A stretch of DNA of 64,000 bases from Trochalopteron elliotii (Eukaryota; Chordata; Aves; Passeriformes; Leiothrichidae): contig JANPWX010019802.1 of NCBI GenBank assembly GCA_024734555.1, positions 1,067,342 through 1,131,341 on the forward strand, read 5' to 3'. Under the pieces are notes generated by a model. The model made no database searches. It saw only the letters and a list, made by a program, of their open reading frames with translations, and was not told the DNA's origin. Shown in pieces: positions 50,037-60,955 of the stretch (the stretch's first letter is position 1; each line of letters starts with the position of its first letter). A program made the translations under genes and the position numbers.

Positions 50037-53000
50037 TACCTCCTTTTCCCTTAATATTTTATAGGACTTTTAAACTTCCATGATTGGAATACTCATGTGA
50101 ACTTGGCAGCTGGAATCTGTTGAGTGTTGGTGTTTCAAACACTTTGCAGTCCATGCATTTTCTCCATTAGTCACGTGGTGATGTACTTTGCCAAAGGATG
50201 AAATAAACTGTAGGGCAGCAGGTCAGAATGAAGCATAGATTTTCTAACACTGTTAGATTAAATGATTTTTGTGTCCTTGGAGGTGGAAAGTTCAGTCAGA
50301 GTTTTCACACTTTTTTTTGTAAAGAAACATTTTTTCTTTTCTAATTGAGTTGCGAGTGCAACATGTAGGTGATGTGGGCAACACTTAGAGCTAAGCGGGC
50401 AACGATCTCTTTAAGTAATATTTTGCTACTATGTTTTACTGCCAGTTATGTGAAATAAGGAGAGATCAGGCCACTAGAGAATGAATGCAGAGATTTACAG
50501 AACTAATGTTGGCAACAGTTAAGTTGCTCTCTTTTCAGAAAGGTTTGTGCTTCTCATTGAAAGGACATTTTCACATTTTACTAATTACAGTAGCTACTCT
50601 CCAATAAGATGTGCCATAAGGTAGTGGTCACTGCTGCTTTTCGTGGGGAACATGAGATCCAGCAAAAATAATGTTGTTAAGCATCGTTTGAATAACTCTT
50701 AACTGCATTCCTGCTTCTTATTTGAACAGTAGGTTACTGATAGAGTTTGGTAGGGTTTTTTTTTTTTGTGATGATTTGGTATGCCCCTGAAGCATTGAGT
50801 ATTATGGACTCCATTGGGGTGAAATAGGCATGCCTCATTTTCTGTGTTGATGAATTTTATTCCCATAAATGGTATGTTTTTAGCACTTTTGATTTACTTG
50901 TTTATTTACTAAGTTACTTTTTTTTTTCTGCTGTCCATGTCAGTTTGGTTATTTTTTCTCCTTCCAACATTTAAAGATGATACTCAAAACTACTCTGAGA
51001 GACTGACTCTCTTTTCATGTTCTTGCTTCGTTCTCTGAAGAAACTGTTGTAGTTCTTTGCCTTCTGTAAAAAAACCACAAAAAACTCCTGGTGTCATTGT
51101 TTTTCTTTGTTTTCTGTTAGTTTGTTTTAAAATTAAGTGGAGGTGTTATTGTATTGCATACCTAAACAATATCCTTGTATCCTTGTATCCCTTGTATTTA
51201 ACAAGGTAAATAAAGTTCTTTTGCTTAGTAAATGTTATTACCAATCCTGCAGTTGAAGAGTCTTCAGACTATAGTGTATTTCGTAGGAAAATCCTTACTG
51301 TTAACTCATGGAATCCTTCTGAAATGTTTCATCTTCCATACGGATCAGTGTTTTTAATATGAGAATTTCTAGAATACTAGGCAAAAAGCAAAACACATTT
51401 AACTGCTGTTTACTTAGTTGAGTCTAGTCTATTACAAATCTTAATGTTGTATCTGATTCATCTGTGGGAAAATAGATCATTTAAATTGCTCTTGTATGTG
51501 ATAAAGTGTTTTCTTCCTCTGTATTATATGCTTTTTATACGTATTAAGTTTGGCATTTTTTGATCCAGTTAATTTGTATTTAAATTGATAATGCCTAGCA
51601 CCTGAATATTCCTTTTACATCAGGTATCAGAATGCAGAACTGGCACAAAGATACATTTCTCCTTTGAAGGATACAGTCAGCAGTGTCTGTAACAAAAGCA
51701 GGGAAAGTTAACTAAGGAGATAAAAGTGAATTGCATAGAACACACAATATTGAGTTAAATAAATGTGGCTTTTTCTGGCCAAGTTGGAGCTTAAGTGCCT
51801 CTTCTCTTCTACAGGATATTCCCATTACAATCTGTGGTGGTGTTGCTAATTTGCAACTGGAAGTTTGGGGATGTGAGGGGAATAAGTTATCATGCAGAAT
51901 AACATCTTAAAACTTTGAAATGCACAGTTAAGAATGTGCAGAATTAAGAATTAAGGAGCATTGTGTTTTTTTCTCAAGAAGTGTTCTGCTGTCAAGATCA
52001 CTATCTAGTGCCAGGGCAACTGTGAATGGAATCTTCCTTGAGTAGTGATAACTATTTTCCGGAACTTTCCAGTGCAGAAGTGGCAATTTTTGTTCATGGA
52101 AATGCTTGTGAAGAGATGATCTGTGATTTAATTGGTGAGAGTACACAATAAGCAAGTAAAAAACCTGGTAAACTGGTGGCTGTGTCTGAATGAGTGGAAA
52201 GAATCTGTAAGCCTCCAGCTGAAAGGCAGAACTTCAGACCTTACTGTAAGGCATCAATAATTCCTGGTTCCTTGCCAGCAAGTGTGGAAAAGGAAAGATT
52301 GTGATCTTGACTTACATTACCAGTGAAGAAGGTATTGGTACAGTTTTCCTGAGAAAAGTTCATATAGAATTGCATCTTGGACAAGACCAGAACTCAGACT
52401 GTTGAGAAGGAGGGATTGCAAACACAAGCTGGCTTGGGTCATCTGAAAGAAAGAACAGTTTCATAGTTACACCTGTTTTGAGAGAAGTCAGGTCCAAGTG
52501 AAGACAGCTTGATTGAGAAAGAAAGACCTCAATGTATTTTCAGCCTCTTTTTGAAAATTGGTTAATCCTGTGTTCAGCTACAATTTTTAGGGTCAAGAGC
52601 CACTCCTAAAATTCCACCCTGATGTTCATAGAATACCATTTCTGAGGCAAAGGCTTACTGTTCCTGGGAACAGGAAACACTGTAAGTTGTCATAGAAACA
52701 AAAGACAGCTTTGCCAGAGAAACAAACTTACAGTGGAAGATGCACATTTGGTGTGAGACACTAACACTTGTCATTTGTTGTGCTTGACCTGTCTCCACAC
52801 AGAGGTTGCTGCTCTGTGATTCAAAAGAACCAAATGCTGGTAAAGTTGGAAGCAATAAAATAAAAAGCATAATCTGCCACTGCCTTGCTTAGAAAGTATT
52901 TAGAATGGATTAGTGCAATGACTTGATATATTAATCTTATAAAGAGGTCAAGATTAGCTTGTAGAAACCTCTTGCATGCTATAATACCTTTCTCTGATAG

Positions 53001-56000
53001 ATTGAAACAATCCTTTACTTTGTTATTTGCACTGCTTTCTTTCCTTATTGCCACATCCAAATGTAAGATCTGCTGTCATCCCCCAGCTTATCTTCAGCAA
53101 AAACATAGTAATTACTTAAGCAGAAATCCTTCAAATTCGTTCCTCAAAGCAGTTAAGTCTTGCTGTCATTGATGATGATAAGAAGGTGAATTTTGTGCCA
53201 TTGCTGATTTTTTCCTTCCTACTGTTATTAATGCACTGATAATGCTACAATTTTAAGCTGTTAAGATCTAACACAGGTTACCTGAAAGCTGTCAGATGTT
53301 TACAGTTTATGATGGATGGGTAGAGCAACAGTGCTTAAAAAAACAACCTCCTCATATTAATCTCATTATACTTAACACCTCACCAGCTGAAGAATGCATA
53401 ATCAAAATTTGTTTTGAAAAAGTGCACTTTTCCACACTACTTTTATGAGCAACTTGAAACTCTGAAAGACTGCTCGAATATTTGAAGATTGCAGTTGTTG
53501 GGAGATGAAGCAGATCTACTGTGATTGTAAAGTCAGCCTTGTATTAACAATATTAGCTGTGTCTTTGGTAGTTTATGAATTTGTTTATGAAGTTTACGAA
53601 GTTGCAACTTTTTATTGGCTTTTTAAAATTGAACCAGTAACAAGCAATAAGTGAATGACATTTTTTATTCCTTGCATATGGGGGATGAAATTCAGTATTT
53701 TAAATTTTCTGTAACTTGCTGGTAATCTTTACAAGGAATGTGAAGAAGCTAGTGTTTTCTAAGTCACCTCTCTTGTTCAAATCTATTTACATAGTTTTGT
53801 TTTCTAAACACCCGTAGTAGGGTGAAGGCTTTGACCCAGAATAAAGTTGACTGTGTTTAATTTGTTCAGTGTGATCTGTTTATAAGGCTGAATATCTGCA
53901 CTGTGGTGAAGATACTGAACTTGTGCATACTGAAGTATCTTAGAGGTGTGTAGGACTAGAGGAAGAATCATAATTACTGAAATAATCAAAAAGCATTGTT
54001 CTTGTCAAAACATGTTATTGAGAGTAAAATGCACAGGGTTGAGAGTTTGAACTGATTAATGACAGCTGCAATTACATTCAATATACCTGGTTCTTGATGC
54101 TTCATGACAGCAATTTGTCACAACTTGCACAGATCCCTTAAACTTGAGGCAAGGTTTATTATATTTGGGATAATAGTTTTTGAGACACACAGGGCCTCAA
54201 GGGCAAGAGTCTCTGGTCCATTAAATCTGCCTTGTGTTTTTGCAATGGAATGAAACAGCCCTAAACCCAGCCCATCTTGAACTGGCCAGAGGAGTATTCC
54301 GTGTAGGACAAGGGCAGAAGAGCACAGTGAGATCCTCTGGGGCAGAGCTGGTGACTGAGAACCATGTAGAGTCGTAGTGAAGGCATCTTTTTCTCTTTTT
54401 CATGCCCCAGGTACTTGCCTCCTAAGTATGTGATCCAAAGGTCCTGACCCTGCTAAGTTTTACCTTCAGCAGTCTGCATGCACTGGGTGCTGAGCAGTGG
54501 AACTAGGGCAGACAGGTCTTCTGGGTCTTCTGCTGAGGCTTTCAGAAGGGAATTACTGAACTGCCAGAAAAGTGAAGCTGATGCAAGTCATTTGGAGTTT
54601 AACTGAGATCTGAGCTGGAGTGTTGCAAGCCTGAAGAATGGAGTGACTTTTGATTTGGTATCATTTGTCCCTGTTCTAAGTGACTGTGACAAAAACAGCT
54701 GGAAGAGGCAGGGTAGAAGTGTTGTCTTTTGCTTTTTAGAATGAATAGTGTTTTGTATAGCTAGGAAATAAATGATTTCTCTAATCTAAGCAATAAGCCC
54801 CATGTAGAGCATGTTTATGCTTTTCCCACCTGTTTTGTGTAGAACCAGTTGTGGAGCTGTGCTGTACAATTGCAAAGGTAGCATCATGTTGGTGAGCTTT
54901 CTCAGGAGGGAGAAAGTCTGTAATGACACAGCCAATAATCTATTAATTCCTTCAGGCTGTGGAAAAGTCCTTTGGGTGGGTGAATCCTAAGTAACACCAA
55001 AAAAATCATGTAGGAGCTGCAATAATTTAGTCTGATCTGAGAGAGAAAAATATGCTTCAGTTTACGTTACTTTTTTTTTTCTTGGAGGTACTCCAGCAGG
55101 AGATGCATGAGAGAAGTGACCTTTCATTTTAACATCATGGTTGTAGTAGATGGGAAAAGTGAGGATAGAAATATTATCCAGGAAGGATATTTGTTTTATT
55201 TCAGTATTTCTTTCGTTTATGTATATGTTGTTTTAAAATCCAGCCTTAGAAATGCAATGTTTTGTAAATCGTCCCGTATGAATTGTGTACTGAAGGTTTT
55301 ACTTTATTCTTTCCTTTATATGGGGTGGTCTTGGCAGTTTTAAACATCTTTATCAGGGAGCCATTATTCTTTTGGAACTTTATTTGATAGTCAAAAGTAG
55401 TGCTTCAGCATGGCATGCAGGACAGTGTGCCAAGCGACTAATGTGACTTCAAGTGCCTACAGAAGCCAGCATCTCTCATTTGTGCTGCTGTTATAACCAA
55501 AACACTCTGAATAAACCAAAAAATTTAAAGTACATGTTGCAACTCAGACTCATGTATGATTCTTGCTGCTACTGTTTGGTGAGTTTCCCACAAGTATTGT
55601 CTGCTAGAGTATGACAGTGCCTTACATTATGAGTGAAGTTGCATGATAGAAATAGAACACAATGACATTGTAATATTGAAGAAAAAAAAACACAAAGGGA
55701 AGTACGTGGGTTCTAACTTGCAGTAACATTTTGTTCATGATGAATGTGACATTTTAAAGTGAGGGGAATTACTCAGCTTCATAATGCAATATTGTATGCA
55801 GGTGTAGCTGTTCTTTTGTACGTAAGCACATGTTATGCTAAAAGATGTTGTTTTAAAATGCAAATTCTGAACAGTTGCTGGAACTTCCTAGGAAGTACAA
55901 GAATTTGTTACCAAGGCCCCTAATTCTGCTCTCCTATGCCTTTGCATTACGATGTCTAATTGCATTGTTTCACACTATTTTTTCCTTCCTCATTCAGTGA

Positions 56001-56635
56001 ACAGGATGGGCGGTGCTCAGGAATTGAGCTGCTACTTGATATTTTAGTCCTTATCATTCACTTAGCAGCCCAGGCTGCTTTATTTACTGCACACCATTTA
56101 AAACTCTCTAAAGAATACATAATTATTCATTCCCTTATGGCCTTTTATCTAAGGTGCCTGGCTGAACTATTTTTGTCCATTTGATTGTATTCTCACATGT
56201 GTTTTCTGGTCAAGACGTATAACTTTCTTTGCTGTATGAAATAAATACATGTGCACATACACAGAAAGCATATATAGTTTATTAACTTTTGGAAGAAAGT
56301 TTTCAATTACTCCTTTTGATAACTTCTGGAATGGAAACTGAGTGTCTGTTAATACATGAAAACAGCTTTTTGTGAGGTCATTGTAAATAAACATAAAAGA
56401 ATGCAATTAAATTACTAAATGCATCCAGCCACATAAGTTGAACCATTTGCATGTGCAACCTTGTCTTTCAACAGGCATGATGCCCTTCAACTTCAAATGG
56501 ATCTTGTCTGATCCTCTAGGTCAGACAAGTTGTCCTTTTATTTGAATGCAGTTGATTCTCTGCTGGGCATGATTGCAAAGATAATGCTTAACTAATGTAG
56601 CACTCAGGTTCATGTGAGAAATAAAAAGAAATTAG
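50037..56635. other. MAST4 intron, repeat-poor
   Basis: About 6.6 kb of AT-rich intron with no recognised exon, CR1 or LTR. It contains a small CCTTGTAT duplication series at about 51172-51198. A compact segment at 55985-56190 has no repeat character. Confidence 0.55.
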
Positions 56636-56822
56636 GGTAATTCAGCAGTGGAACGGATTGCCTGGAGAGGTTGTGGGTGTCCGTCTTTGCAAAGTGTTCA
56701 AAATGATGTTCAAAACCCAACTGGAAGTAGTCTGGAGTAATCAGTTGCCTCTGCTGTGAGTAGGTTGGGCCAGAAGATGTCCAGAGATGCCTTCCAACCT
56801 CAGCTGTTCTGTGGTTTATGCA
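56636..56822 (+). mobile_element. Short CR1 LINE 3' end
   Basis: It carries the CR1 3' UTR order: AGCAGTGGAACGGATTGCC, GGTTGTGG, GTTCAAAACCCAACTGG, GTTGGGCCAGAAGATG, CCTTCCAACCTCAGC and a terminal TTCTGTGGTTTATG. Only about 190 bp remains, and it is diverged. Confidence 0.88.
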
Positions 56823-57561
56823 ATAGATAACAATATATTGTTGTAGTATATATATTTTGCTTGTTTCTGATGGGCAAAACTTTATGGATCTTGTGGCTTT
56901 CTTCTACACTAAAATAACAGTTTTGCAGTTTCCATTTGACTAGCAGGCTATCTTGTCAATCCCATAAAATGTTGTTTAACTCTTAAACTGTAGTTTGACT
57001 ATTTAACTGTTCTCAGCAAAAGCTGTAGAAAAGTTTAACAGTGGTGTTTATGTTGTTTTGCTAGTACTTTGCAGAAGATTGTAATAAACTGTAATTATTT
57101 ATTGTGGACCAAACTATTATGTGCTTAATTTTTTTTGGTTTTAGGAATATAGTGTAGAAAGCTTAGTGGCAATGGTCACCCATTCAGCTTGTGATCCTGT
57201 TGTTAACAATTTTTGCAAATTATGAGTATTAGAAAGAACTTAGTTTATCAGTGACTCTTGCAAATTTTAATTGCAATTGTTGCCAGTGCATCATAGCTGA
57301 CTGTAAGGCTTTTCCTTAAGATCTGTCTATTGCTTGAAATGTTGTAATATAGCTGCTACAAAAAGGTATAGACTTTTCCAAATGCTAATGTTTCAAATAA
57401 GAAAGGAAGGTGGTACATATAAAATCTGTAACGTCTTTTACTGTCCCAGTATATGACTTTAATCTCTCTGCTTCTGATGGGTTGAGAGGATTGCTCTCAA
57501 AAAGACCATTCCAATTAAAATATTGTGTTCCTAATACACTGTAACTTTTTTTCTGTTGCAG
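56823..57561. other. MAST4 intron end, acceptor at 57560-57561
   Basis: AT-rich intron ending in TTTTTTTCTGTTGCAG, a strong pyrimidine tract and acceptor for the MAST4 exon at 57562. Confidence 0.7.
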
Positions 57562-57593
57562 AAAGAGTTGAGCCTTCCAAGAAGAGGAAGTTT
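57562..57593 (+). CDS. MAST4 coding exon (KELSLPRRGS)
   Basis: A 32-nt exon is bounded by TTCTGTTGCAG and TTT|GTAAGT. In phase 0 it reads KELSLPRRGS plus the first two bases (TT) of the next codon, presumably Phe. KELSLPRRGSF directly follows SLTASL in MAST proteins and leads to the conserved CRTSNRKS region; the next exon must lie beyond this window. The RRGS motif is a basophilic kinase consensus (R-R-x-S). The short exon is a common splice target for the upstream exon (4364), the cassette exon (35839) and any alternative first exon ending in phase 0. Read in another frame it gives RVEPSKKRKF, which does not continue the upstream exon and is rejected. Confidence 0.88.
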
Positions 57594-59097
57594 GTAAGTA
57601 CATGAAGTTTTTCTCTATTGTGGTTAGATCGTAGTATATATTTTTGACAGTTTTAGAGTACAGTTTAGAGTTTAGTTTAAACTACACTAGTTTTCTTTCC
57701 AGTGTAGTTAGAATGGAGGTTAAATGTGGCAGTTGATCTGCCTTAGAATACATACAAAGAAATGAAAATTGTAAATGAAAACCTGTGAGTTGTGCAGTCA
57801 CCATTTTTATGCCCATCTTTTGGAGAAGCTATTGTGAGGGATTTCCAAAGGGATAAGAAGTTCTTGAGTTAGGTTTTTGTTTTGTATTAAAGATTTTTCT
57901 TGTTAAAATCAAGGAAGAAACATGCTTTCTTTGTGGATGTTATAAAAGAAACTTGTCATATTTATGGAACTCTGTGAAAAGTCCTATGGATAAGAAGGTA
58001 GGAAAAAAGAATAGATGTGTTCTGCTAAATGTATAGGATTGTTAAACTACTGTTTTGATTACGGAAATAAAGACTATACATTCTTGTATAAATTCTTACT
58101 TAGTTATAATAATATGTACTCAGATGCTGACTTTAATTGTGCTTTGCTTTTTCAGTGGTTTTGGGCAGTTTGATTTTAAAGCTTCTATTTTTTATTTGCA
58201 TCTAATTTCTTACTTTGTATTAGTAACTTGTTGAGAAAGTACTGGGATAAGAACATTACAAAATGTCTTAACAAGCAAACTCTGTTCGCTTACTGCTTAC
58301 TTTCAAAAATAACACTATAAGATGATCTGTAGAGTATTGGTGACGACACCTTTTGAGTAAAACCCTGTGCCCTTGCATAAGAGGCTGGTTACTTGGTTTC
58401 GACTTGATAGTGCTGTGTAGCTTTTAGTGATAGTAGGTGAGGTATGTGAACAACTGAAACTGTAACTGCTGGGAAAGTGCAGTGGAGTGCTCTGTTGTTC
58501 TGACTCAAAGAGCGTACCAGGAGTCTGTACATGATAGGGTGTCTGCTCTGTTGGAAAAGACACTTGTTTTAGGTTTGGATGCATGAGAAGTCTTATGCTA
58601 GACAGTAAGCAAACCCATTGTGTAAGAAAAGTCAAGAAAATAGAAAACTCGTTTCCTGTCAAGTGTTTAATTATTTAAGTATTTCAGTGACAGAGAGAAA
58701 AGCAGCTAAAGAGAATGATTTTTGATGCATTCTTTTGTGTCTTTGGTGCTTTATATTAACCTGAAACTGTTGTGTGGGTAGAAGACTTCCTCTGTTAAAG
58801 TTAATGGCTAAACTGCTGTTCACTTCAGCCAGAGCAGAAGGTGTCTCTTGGAACTTGACCTTACTTACTCTTGCTAGGATGTTTGAGATTGAATGTTACT
58901 TGTTAGTTTACTCCAAATCTGAAAAATTACCACAGCTCAGTCACCTCAGTTGCATTCACATACATACTGTTTTGGCTGATCACTGAGATGTTAGTGTGCT
59001 TTCTGTGATGTTGCTGAGGCTTTATTAAATTATACTAGAGAACAGCACCATGTCAGCATAACCATATCCAGTTATTAAAGAGCTTAGGTTTCTGCAG
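57594..59097. other. MAST4 intron, nothing recognised
   Basis: AT-rich intron opening GTAAGTACATG. The next MAST4 exon (beginning with the CRTSNRKS region) was looked for and not found here or further right in the window. Confidence 0.55.
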
Positions 59098-60096
59098 ATG
59101 GTTGTGGTGTGTTGACCCTGGCTGGGTGCCAGGCACCCACCAAGATTTCTCTGTCACTCTCCTCTGCAACTGGACAGAAGCGAGAAAATGCAGTGAAGGG
59201 GTCGTGTGTTGAGATAAGAATGGGGAGATCTCACTCCCCAAATACTGCCACAGGCCAAACAGACTTGAATTGGGAATATTGATTGAATTTATTACTAAAA
59301 GAACCAGGATAATGAGAAGTAAAATAAATATGAAGAACACTTTCCCACACCACTCCATCCTTCCCAGGTTCTTCCTTTCTTCTCTCAGTGGCACAGAGAG
59401 AGAGAGTGGAGGTTATGGTCAGTCTCCCATGGGAGACAGCTTTCCATGAACTTCTTCAATGTCAGTCCATCCCATAAGCAACAGTTCTGCATGAACAGCC
59501 TGCTCCAGTGTGGGTCTCTTTCCACAAGGTGTTGTCACTCAGGCACAGCCTGCTCCACTGTGAGTCCCCCACAGGGTCACAAGTCTTGCCTGGATCCTGC
59601 TCTGGCATGGGCCTCCCATGGGTTCACAGCCTCATCTCAGGCATCCATCTGCTCTGGCCTGGGTCTCCCCCAGGGGCTGCAGGTGGATCTCTGCATCCCT
59701 AGGGACCTCCCTGGGCTGCAGGGGCACAGCTGCCTCACCATGGTCTGCACCAGGGGCTGCAGGGGAACCTCAGCTCTGGTGCCTGGACCATCTTCTCTCC
59801 CTTCCTTTTGCACTGACCTTGGTGTCTGCAGGGCTGTTCGTCTTATGTATTGTCACTCTGTTTTTCTCTGGCTGCAATTACACCTGTGCAATAATTCTTT
59901 ATTTCCTTCTTAAATCTGTTATCACAAGGTGTTAACATAATTTCATTGCCCAGCCTTGGTGAACAGCAGATCTGACTTGGAGTTGCCTGGCATTGGATCT
60001 GCCACACACAGAGAAAGCTTCTAGCAGCTTCTCACAGAAACCACCTTGTAGCTCCCCTGCTACTAAAACCTGGCCATGCAAACCCAATACAATGGT
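59098..60096 (-). mobile_element. Solo ERV LTR (ERVL-like) with 5-bp target duplication
   Basis: A 989-bp element (59103-60091) starts TGTGGTGTGTTGACC and ends CCCAATACA, with TG...CA ends. It is flanked on both sides by ATGGT (59098-59102 and 60092-60096). Five-base duplications are usual for ERVL-type elements. Read on the minus strand it begins TGTATTGGGTTTGCATGGCC, a start I recall from bird LTRs. An AATAAA signal falls at 59288-59293 on that strand, supporting minus orientation. No gag, pol or env sequence adjoins it, so recombination between LTRs has probably removed the interior. Open frames inside (for example 59446-59913) are chance products of its GC-rich internal repeats. Confidence 0.88.
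59499..59668. repeat. Internal ~50-bp repeats of the LTR
   Basis: Four diverged copies of a CTGCTCCAGTGTGGGTCTC-like unit start at about 59499, 59549, 59596 and 59648, spaced 47-52 bp apart. This repeated block belongs to the LTR itself rather than to the host intron. Confidence 0.75.
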
Positions 60097-60807
60097 ATTT
60101 TAAAATTGCTTTAATAGTGCTTAATTAAAAGGGCTCATACTGCTGAGGTTACCAATAGCTGTGGCATCAGGGGTTGTGTGCATGGGCTGTGTTGGCTGCT
60201 ATATTTGCATATTATATAAATATTGACATCAGGATTGAATTTCACAATGTGAAAAGTCCTGTGTTTTTGTTGGCATAGACATGTGGAGGTCCTGAACAGT
60301 TCCAGGTGGGCACATCTCACACCGTCTTTAGGAGCTTCACACTCAATGTCATGCCAAGGACACAACTTTAAACAGGACAGGGAGAGCTATTTCAGGAGTG
60401 AGCAATCTTAGCATAGCTGGCATAAACTGAGATAAAGAGTTTGGTTGACTGAGAAGCTTTTCCATGCTCAGAGCACCCCCTGGCTGTGTTGGCACAACTC
60501 CTTCTCTGGACGCAGGCAGAATTAATCCACGTTGCAACTAGCTTCATGCAGTTTCTTCAGCATGCTAAATTGCCCAGCTGCACAAATGCCTTTCTTTCTG
60601 ACAGCAGGGTGCAGTGGCTTGGAGACAGGATGAAAAATGGGAGCTTTCTCTCAGGCTGACTCCAGCAGCAAAACTGACTTCATACAAGCTCAGCATGATT
60701 CTAAACCTGCATGGCTGTTAGTATCCCACTTTGCAAGTCCATTGGAAAACTAAACAGGAGTCTATTTTTGCATCTTGGTAGAATATTTCTATTGATTTGC
60801 TTATTTT
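60097..60807. other. MAST4 intron, nothing recognised
   Basis: About 700 bp between the solo LTR and the SINE. Base composition is mixed, with a GC-richer part at 60260-60560. I see no exon or known repeat. Confidence 0.5.
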
Positions 60808-60809
60808 CA

Positions 60810-60955
60810 CCCTAACCCTAACTTAATTGGTGAGATCATGGTGCTAAAAACGCCAAGGTTGTGGGTTTGGTACCTGTATGGGTCATTCACTTAAGAGTTG
60901 GCTTGATGATCCTTGTGGGTCCCTTCCAGCTCAGTCTATTCTGTGATCCTGTAAT
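60810..60955 (+). mobile_element. TguSINE1-like SINE (tRNA-Ile head, CR1 tail)
   Basis: The head CTTAATTGGTGAGATCATGG then GTGCTAAAAACGCCAAGG follows tRNA-Ile (GTGCTAATAACGCCAAGG), with a decayed B box around GTGGGTTTGGTACCTG. The second half, GTTGGCTTGATGATCCTTGT then GGGTCCCTTCCAGCTC and a terminal ATTCTGTGATCCTGTAAT, is a CR1 3' end. This is the structure of TguSINE1, described from zebra finch and mobilised by CR1. The tRNA promoter has accumulated substitutions, so the copy is probably inactive. Its left end reads CCCTAACCCTAA. Confidence 0.87.

Noticed and set aside
49354..50083. Long + strand frames of FFSFL repeats
   Set aside because: They are translations of the CTTTT microsatellite and run through a block of N.
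57562..57593. Reading the exon as RVEPSKKRKF (nuclear-signal-like)
   Set aside because: That frame does not continue the phase-0 upstream exon, whereas KELSLPRRGS matches the MAST family exactly.
59446..59913. 155-codon + strand frame
   Set aside because: It lies wholly inside the solo LTR and over its internal 50-bp repeats, on the strand opposite to the LTR.
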